A DNA stretch of 64,000 nt from Aphis gossypii (Eukaryota > Arthropoda > Insecta > Hemiptera > Aphididae): positions 83,152,971-83,216,970 of the forward strand of contig NC_065530.1 of the NCBI RefSeq assembly GCF_020184175.1, written 5' to 3'. The position numbers were made by a program, and so were the translations under genes. Below, piece by piece: positions 56,497-64,000 of this stretch. The first letter of the stretch is position 1; every line of letters begins with the position of its first letter. A model generated the notes under the pieces. That model searched no databases. It was not told the DNA's origin and saw nothing but the letters and a program-made list of their open reading frames with translations.

Positions 56497-57574
56497 ATGG
56501 CTGTTCCGAATGAGTTAAGTTTAGAAGCTGTTCGTGATTTCATGATTATGAATGATGGAAAAGTTACTAATCATGACTTAGTGACTCATTTTAAATATTT
56601 TCTAACAAATCCACAAAACAGAGGTAAGTCCATAAAAATTTTACTATCTTTATCATAATATGGTTAGTAAGTATATTGTTGATGTTTTCTAGCTGAAGCA
56701 AGACTTAAGTTTAAAGAAATTGTGAACACTGTGGCTACCGTTATCTGTGGAGAAGATGTAATACAACAATTTAGTCATTCTAGTATAACTACATAGAGAT
56801 TACTATTTTTTATTTTTAGGGAGAAAAGTATTTAATGCTTAAACGTCGCTTCAGAGTAGCTGGTTGTATTGGTTTATCATTAGAGCCCTCCATGAGCACA
56901 GCTTCTTCTCTAACCTCACTAACCTCTTATCCTGGATTATCTTCTGTGCATCATTCGTTGTCACAAGATTCTCTTATTGACCCTCCTAGATTTCAACAAA
57001 GATCACCAATGGTATCACCATCGACTAGGTATGAATGACAAATAACCAGTGTTTTAAGTAATTCATTAAATGTTTAATATACTTTCAATTTCTTTGTATA
57101 GACAACCTCCACCTTATCGTCCACCACCTTCTCCTATTGCATCACCTAAAGAATGTTCACCAACGAAAGAGGCTGCACCACCTGTTCCTCCTAGGCGTAG
57201 AAGTTCTGAAAAAATTAAACTAATTGAATTAAATGACAATGCTATAATAAATTCTAAAGATAATTATGTAAGTAAATTTTCTTTACCTATATTTTATTTT
57301 GGTTAACTCTTTTTACGGATTTGTTTTCAAATGGTTAAAAGTAGCACAGCCGCATTATTTTGCTTTTTTTTTATGTTAATGTGTTTTGCTTATTTCATTA
57401 TTATTTTGTGTTTTGCTTTTGCGTGTGTATAATATATAGAAAGAAAATGATCAACCTCAGCAGCCTCAGATAAGTGTAAAAGATCGAACACAAAAATTCA
57501 ATCGGATAGCATCTGAAAATGCCTTACATTTAGCTAGTCAACTACCATCGCCAAATAAGAAGAAAATAGAAAAG
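56497..57574 (+). CDS. sowah: Sosondowah (SOWAH family) ankyrin protein, N-terminal five exons (partial)
   Basis: Five exons join in frame: 56497-56623, 56693-56757, 56820-57028, 57102-57267 and 57440-57574, all with GT..AG introns of about 60-175 nt, giving 234 residues so far. Residues 1-85 (MAVPNELSLEAVRDF, KVTNHDLVTHFKYFL, then EKYLMLKRRFR) match the SOWAH N-terminal winged-helix-like domain. Residues 85-190 are Ser/Pro-rich, with a PPVPPRRR segment that fits a PxxPxR SH3 ligand. Exon 5 contains KDRTQKFNRIASENAL, similar to the conserved VxERxQKFNRxAS stretch of the family. The ankyrin repeats that follow in SOWAH proteins must lie beyond the window, because exon 5 ends at a good donor (AAG|GTAAAT) and no continuation was found. 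The start is fixed by an in-frame TGA just upstream. Molecular function is poorly known. Linkage to an Iroquois gene on the left fits the ancient Iroquois-Sowah pair. Confidence 0.9.
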
Positions 57575-57639
57575 GTAAATTAGAATTGTTTTTTTGCTTG
57601 TTTTATGGTTAATGTTAATCATAATTATTAAGTGGGCTC

Positions 57640-57705
57640 ATGGGCGAAATTACGGGTCAGGCCAGTCAGGCGTCAGGCAATGGCCTGACTTAATACTGGC
57701 TGGAT
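57640..57705. repeat. Repeat fragment with hairpin
   Basis: GTCAGGCC at 57657-57664 and its exact inverse GGCCTGAC at about 57681-57688 form an 8 bp stem around further CAGGC repeats. The sequence resembles ends of non-autonomous DNA transposons known from aphids, but no full element could be delimited. Confidence 0.35.
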
Positions 57706-59889
57706 ATCAAAGTATTATACTGACTTACTAATTAGTAGAATTTAAAATTAAAATTAAAAAACTCAGAATTTTTTTTCATATTTTTAACACTTAGCCTGTA
57801 ATAATAGAATTGTCTAGTTTTGCCTATGAATAGACTTAGTAGTAAGATCTTGATTTTTTCTTTATTTATTAAGATCATTTTTAAACTGCTTATTTTTTTT
57901 TAAATTGCATTAGTTTTATATTTAAGCAGTAATATAGAATTTGTATTTTAAATGATGGAATTTAAGGTTAAAATTTTAGGAATAATTCAATTTGTAACAT
58001 TTTAATATTATCTATAGTAAAATATAATAAAATAAATAAGAAAGAAAGATAAAGTATTAAGAAAGAATAATAATAGTGGATAAGTAATAGTTTTATGAGT
58101 TATACAATTATAGTCAGGTTTTGGTCATTCAGTCATATTAATTTAACTGTGTATTTATGAAAGTAGGTTTGTGTACAGTATATTTTAGTATAATATTTTT
58201 TATATTATTTCATATAATATATAATTGATTTAGATGGAATGGTTTATTGTTTAAGTATTATTTAATTTTGATTAAATTTAAATATTGTTCAGGTCAGATT
58301 TATTGTCACTGTATTGTTTCCTATACATTGTTACCCATCAAATGACACCAAATAAGACATTTATAAAAATGACTCACTTTCATTTACCATAAAATACTGA
58401 TACAGATTTCTTTGTAGTTGGTAATGATCTTATAATAAAATAAAATTGAGCTTTTAGTGTATGAATCAATCAATGCATATGCACATTATTTTTACTTCAG
58501 ATGAAATACATTTTATTTGTTGAAATAGTAATTGATTATTTAATAGGTATATTATATCATGATATAATATATATTATATATTTTAAAAAAATAATAATTA
58601 ATTAATAATTATTGTATAGGTATGTGTATGAGTTTGTATGGTGGGACTAGTGATACTAGTAATATGTTTTATTGTTTTAAAATTGTATAATGTAATTTTT
58701 AAATATTAATTATTATACTAATATCAGTAACATCCCAGCTCATATTACTTGTATTATGTATTCAATTAATTATTAAAAACGATCTATTCATTATTATTTA
58801 TGAAAACAAAAACATCAGTGAAGTTTCATATTCTAATTGAATTTCACATTTTAGAATGTGTGAATCGTTTTTAGTAGTATTTTCAGAGGCAGGTAGAAGA
58901 ATTTTCAAAGAATGATTTTGGCTACTTTTATTCTGTAGTTCAAACTTTAAAGAGTGTCACAAAATACATCATACATTCATTTTCTCCTTAAAATATAAAC
59001 AATTATGTTGGCCATTGATTGCTCTGAAAATAAAAATGGTTATTATGATTATTTCATTTGGTTGTTGTATGCTAGCAATTTTCTTTTTAAAAATATTAGG
59101 TACTCTATTCGTTTATTGCTGAATTTCCCAAGGGCAATGCAGGTATGCAGCTAGCTTTATTTAATTTAAACTATGAATCCATTAATATATTTTATTTATT
59201 AATTTTTGAATCTCAACAAAAACGTACCAACTATTTAGACATCTTGTAAATTTAAGTGTCTGCGACTATTTAAACATCAATAAATTTGGAAAGATTTTGG
59301 TTATTTGGTTGTGATTCAAAAACTAATTACCATGACTTGACATTATAACTAATAATTAATTTAAGTACTATATATAGATGTACTTAAATAACTTATAAAT
59401 AATTCAACCATTATTGGCTTAGTTTTAAATGTTTTAAACATAAACCACCCCTTGCTCAACAAAAAAAAAACAACGTATTTGGTCTGGAGAACGTAAACAA
59501 ATTACGGCTTTTAAACATTCGGCTGAGGTTTCAATATTAATTATTATAAGCTTATAATGTATATATTTTAGGTATTTTTGTCTTAATACTGTGTCGGATC
59601 TATATGACAAATTAATATTTATTTTGGATATTTGCCAACCGTTGAGGTATGTAAGTAGGGTTTAAATTTCTATGTGATCATTCGTCTTTTTCTGAGCGTT
59701 ATCCGACCGCTGTGTGTGTGTATACTGTATAGTCTCAAAAACATCGTCACAATAATGGTTGACTAAAAATTACTGCATCCGTGTAAGTATATACACGTAA
59801 TGCTCTCATTAAAAATGAAACGGTTTCCTTTCTATATAAACATCGGGTTAGTTAAAAGAAGAAAAAAATCGTAAACATGTATACAATAT

Positions 59890-60120
59890 ATAATATAGTT
59901 TATTATGAAATCAGTGCTGAGCCAGCTGGGTGGGTGGGCATGGGGGACGATGAGCTATAAATCAGCCAAGCCAAACCATATAAAACATACCCCAATGCGC
60001 GCCCGTAAGTTACTGCCACTCTCTATAACTCGCGCGTATACAGTGTTTGTGTCGTATTTAGGACGTTCCGTTCGGTGTCGGCGCACTTGAGCGCTTGTTA
60101 CGTTTTCTGCCATCATATTA
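59890..60120. other. GC-richer block with possible exon on either strand
   Basis: On the minus strand, tandem ATGs at 60116 and 60113 begin a 42-codon frame (MMAENVTSAQ to SNLRARIG) that ends in phase 0 at a GTATGT donor (59990-59985). On the plus strand the same block has a GTAAGT at about 60007 and a TATAAAT at 59956. No family was recognised in either reading. It could be a nested transcript start, an internal sowah promoter, or only part of the neighbouring regulatory block. Confidence 0.25.
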
Positions 60121-60249
60121 TACGCCTTCGTACAAAATATATATGTGTTTATGTTATTTCGAATTAATAGCATACGAATTTGATATTCAAAACAGAGTCG
60201 CTATGTATGGTCGTTATTATTATTGTTATAAATTATCATAATTATTATT

Positions 60250-60570
60250 ATTGAGCGGACGATGGGCTTTCCAGTAAATTTTCCGTTTAACATGACCGAC
60301 TACTACCGTTGTTATTCATAATATTATATGCTGGTGCACGCCATCACTGCCATCGCCGCCGACGCTGCTGCCGGTCGGTGACACATTATGGCAAAGTCCA
60401 CTCCCAACATTCGGTTTATATAATTTATTGGGCAAGGGCCATAGCCACTGTTATTTATTGTCCACGTCATGGCCACCTAGAGCGGATAATTTTAATTAAT
60501 TAAATACACCGTGGGACTTAATGAACTCGATTGAAATTTGGGGCGGCGGGGGTAGAGAAAAGTGTAACAT
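60250..60570. promoter_or_regulatory. Candidate Iroquois/sowah intronic enhancer
   Basis: This unique, GC-richer block lies inside sowah intron 5. It has two TTTATTG motifs (60424-60430 and 60454-60460), the kind of core bound by posterior Hox and Caudal-like proteins, TTAATTAATTAAA at 60492-60503, and CpG-containing flanks with GACGCTGCTGCC near 60361. No open frame with splice sites explains it. Sowah introns are known to hold Iroquois enhancers in other bilaterians, so this is the strongest enhancer candidate by position; conservation itself was not tested. Confidence 0.45.
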
Positions 60571-61934
60571 TCATTAGTATAGAGCTCCATACCATCACTA
60601 CCGTCACATTATATATACGCATATATTTTTTTTACAGAAAAATACCCATTGTAATCATTAAAACGTGTATTCCCGAGGATATGTGTTTATATTTTTTTCT
60701 CTATGTCAAGAGACATATATACATAACAGGCTTTGAATACATACCTATATATATATATGTGTGTGTGTGTACGTTCTTCATAATCAACAGTAACGCGCAT
60801 TAATTTTGGCTAATAAATTACTTTCTACCAATAAATAACAATTAAGTTAAATTAAATTTTTAAAAAAATTTAAAAACACATGAACACTGAATTATTATTA
60901 TTTTTAATGAAACTGTGGCTCTTTGGTTACCAAAGCTATTGTCTCTGCTGGTAATGGATTTTATTCTACTCGTCTCATGTTAAAAAATATGTAAATTGAT
61001 CTAATTAGTAGGTATATAAAATTGCTAAATCTTTCAGGCGATTGCTAATATTAATTACTATTTTAAAAATAAACTATATTGGTTTTACTATTAGCTATTA
61101 AGGATATATTGTATACACTACAATAATATACTATCTATTATAGTATTATACGTACTATACCTATAGCGTTTATCTTATCTATTTCATTACATATCCTATT
61201 TTTTAAATTTTTTACTTTTATGAAATTAAGTGAAAGATTATCCTTATATAGTATTATCATATACATTTCCTTTAAATATATGATGTGGGTAATTCATATA
61301 TGCTATTAAGTTTATTTTATTATGTGATATGTGAATCTATACCTATATGTGTGAGTATAAAAAAAACGTCAAAAACTGTTAAGCAACGATTAAAACATAT
61401 TGTTATTAAAATAGTTGATACAACAAATAACATTGATTAGTCATATTTAAACGTTTAACATTAAGATATGCTATAATATTACTTAATGATTTAATTTATT
61501 ATTTTGATAATTATACATTTCTGTTTTTTATAGTTTTATTAGATAATGTCATACATAGCTTATGCCATATTTCTGAACAAAATTACCATAATATTATAGT
61601 TCATTGTGTGTTCTTAACGTGTTTGATCAATCATTCATAAATTTATTGTATGTATGTTTTCTGTAAGAAATTAAATTAACTTAAAAAATATGTGGTGGAG
61701 TTTCTTTTTTTTAAATAAGTGGTTTTCGATAAGACATAAACAAACCGATTTAAATGTAATACAAAATAGATATGACGATGAAACGATGTTTGTTAATATT
61801 TCGCTTAAAAAAATATGCAATTCGGTGAGTTACTGAAAATAATTACTTATTAGGCACTTAACGGGATCATTTTAGATTAAAAAATAACAGTATAATAAAT
61901 TCATTTTGTTGTAGAATAATGTCATATGTATATG

Positions 61935-61963
61935 ATATATATATATATATATAATATATATAT
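61935..61963. repeat. TA-rich microsatellite
   Basis: An almost uninterrupted TA run with one TAATA break makes it nearly palindromic. No function is inferred. Confidence 0.8.
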
Positions 61964-64000
61964 AAATCACATAATACCTATTGGGAAATGTATGCGTTGT
62001 AGTAGTTGTATGTATCTATATCAAATATAGCTAGTAAAAATACATGGTAAAGGTATAGTTTCATTAGAGCTAAATATTTTTCAATCTAAATTTATTGTGT
62101 TCTTTTTAAAATTCATATTTGAATAAACATTATTTTACTAGTCAAAATTTTTATTAGCTATAATAATAGGCATTATTTTGAAATTTACTTTAAGTTTGGA
62201 AGATAAAGTTTTTAAATATTCCCACGGTCCAATGAAGAACATTAATAATTTTTAAGTTGTAAGAGTAAGATATATCATTAAGAATAAAAATTGATGCGAA
62301 CGAAACATATATCGTTTTAAAATTGTCTCATCAATGTTAATAATTGTATAGTTTTATTAACTTTCTTATTATCTTCTGTTTATTTTCTCTGCAATTAGAG
62401 AACATCCATGTTACAACTCACATTAAGGTGCATCTTCAGGCGGTAGTTGGGTAACAAATTGTCTACATTATATGATTATTATCTATATTATAGTTGTGTG
62501 TGCGCTTGTATATACAATGTTGCTTTGTTATTTGTGATTTTTATTGCACGCGTTGTTGGTACCATATATTCTAATAAGTAGACATCTATTAGGTACGTTA
62601 AAATTTTAAATAACTTATGAGTCGTTTGATATATTTCTTCGTTTATCAGTTATTTTTTTTGGTATGATTAACTCAATAGAAATGTTTCTGAAAACAGTTT
62701 AAATATATGGTGTATTTTTTCCAACTACTTAAATAGAATATTGGCAAAATTAATTAGAACAAAAAATGTTTTATTAAATTTAATAAACAAAGTTTGATAG
62801 ATAAGATTGTTTTCTGTTTTGACAAATAGTCATTATTAAATTAAAAATATATAATCTTGCCATTACATAGGTATAAATTATTAAAACGTAGTTTTCAGCC
62901 AAGATTTATGTAATTCTTAAAACCATTTGACATCAGACAGTTGAACAGCTTTTCAACTATATTGTCCGTGATTTACGGTCACAAGCAATTATTTTATTTT
63001 AAATTACCTCTTTCCCCTCTCCTATTAATAGGTGCTATGTCGTAATAAATTACGTCCTGAATAATGTTAGTATAACAATAAACAAATCAATACCAAGTAG
63101 ATATCTTGTTGGGGTAAATTCAAATCGAAACCTTATTTCAATATTAAATTTATTTATCAATTGGATTACAGTTCAGTTTTACTGATTTTGCTTACAAGGT
63201 GTTTTGAAACGCGGAATATCAATTCGTCATACTGTTACCAGCATTGTGCGTGTTTTATTGGCTGTGCGAAACCTTATGATATATTGATTCTGTCAATATT
63301 GCATGAGGGGATTATTTGGGTGACGGATATAAAATTCAGATAATTTGTGCATTGTGCACATAGAGAAGCCATTTAAAACAATAGAAGCCAAACATTTATA
63401 GCGTCTCCAATAATGTTTAATACTTTTAAGAATGCTATTTCTGAAAATTTGATAAAGGTAAAATATTTATCTTCTCGAAAGTAAAATTATCATCTATACA
63501 AATATTATTATTAATAACATATAATTTAAAAATTTAATAGATTCCTAAAATAAACTAAAATGTATTTTGATGTAATATATTAATTTAAATTTTTAAAATA
63601 TAATTTCCTTTCATCGTAAGCTATGGAAATTGTTTAAATATTTAGCTATTTCACAATCATAAAATATATTTTATTTATTTTTTAGCAAAATATTAAAAGT
63701 TGATTAAAGATATAACATCAATAGTTGTTGGTTAATTTAAACATTTTAAACTAATAATTTGTTTCGAAGCTGTATTTTATACTTTTATTTAAAACTCGGT
63801 TTATTTAACAAACAACTCACAATTGTACATTTTTACTAATTCATTTTTTTGATTATATATCATAAGATTAGCTTTTATTTTATTATTTATTTTTAATTAC
63901 TTATAAGTTTTAATTTTAAAATGTCTAAAAAACAATTTGTCTAACTGTGAATTATACTATATCATTTCCTTGTTATGCTTTGTATTAAATACATTCGTAA

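Larger units (their letters stand above)
57575..64000 (+). other. sowah: sowah intron 5 (open at window end)
   Basis: No exon continuing the sowah frame from the phase-0 donor at 57574 was recognised, so the remaining 6.4 kb is read as intron. It is mostly AT-rich, contains TA repeats around 61935-61963, a small repeat fragment near 57640-57705, and a GC-richer block at 59.9-60.6 kb described separately. Confidence 0.6.

Noticed and set aside
63404..63463. Possible sixth sowah exon ending at AAG|GTAAAA after a TTATAG acceptor
   Set aside because: Continuing from the phase-0 donor at 57574 gives CGT CTC CAA TAA, a stop at the fourth codon, and the peptide does not resemble SOWAH proteins.
1..64000. 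tRNA, rRNA or CRISPR-like arrays
   Set aside because: No cloverleaf with conserved T-loop, no ribosomal sequence and no spaced direct-repeat array was recognised. The only regular repeats are microsatellites.

Overview
The window looks like aphid nuclear DNA. It is very AT-rich and crowded with TA-, CA- and TACCTA/TAGGTA-type short motifs. It has small spliced exons with GT..AG introns and almost no long open frames. The species call is an inference from composition and from the two genes recognised; no sequence search was run.

Two genes can be identified. On the plus strand, five exons between 56497 and 57574 encode the N-terminal 234 residues of a Sosondowah (SOWAH) protein. The gene runs off the right edge, so 57575-64000 is read as a long intron with the ankyrin-repeat part beyond the window. 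On the minus strand, a 51-60 nt first coding exon at 10661-10711 (or to 10720) encodes MSAYSQFGYAYPTPGQQ, the N-terminal signature of insect Iroquois homeodomain proteins. Its homeobox exons would lie left of position 1, so 1-10660 is probably its first intron.

Iroquois and Sowah genes are a known deeply conserved bilaterian pair, described as a genomic regulatory block in which Sowah introns and the intergenic DNA carry Iroquois enhancers. The main interpretation here is that the window is the aphid version of that block. An Iroquois 5' end and a sowah 5' end sit about 46 kb apart, pointing away from each other.

Between them no ordinary gene is visible. What stands out from the AT-rich background is a series of GC- and CpG-richer islands, at about 1.1-1.3, 6.9-7.5, 10.8-11.6, 20.9-23.0, 27.6-28.0, 32.4-33.0, 35.7-36.2, 41.4-42.7, 47.1-47.7 and 48.0-48.4 kb, plus one at 59.9-60.6 kb inside the sowah intron. 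Several hold TAAT/TTAATTAA homeodomain-type sites or CAGGTG E-boxes and are the best enhancer or promoter candidates. The island at 41.4-42.7 kb contains a probable minus-strand 5' exon with a consensus donor. It may be an alternative first exon of the Iroquois gene or belong to a second gene, but its reading frame is not clean.

Mobile DNA is modest: two related MITE-like elements with matching terminal inverted repeats (4411-4678 and 53601-54350) and a few degraded repeat fragments. Most remaining sequence is AT-rich noncoding DNA with microsatellites.
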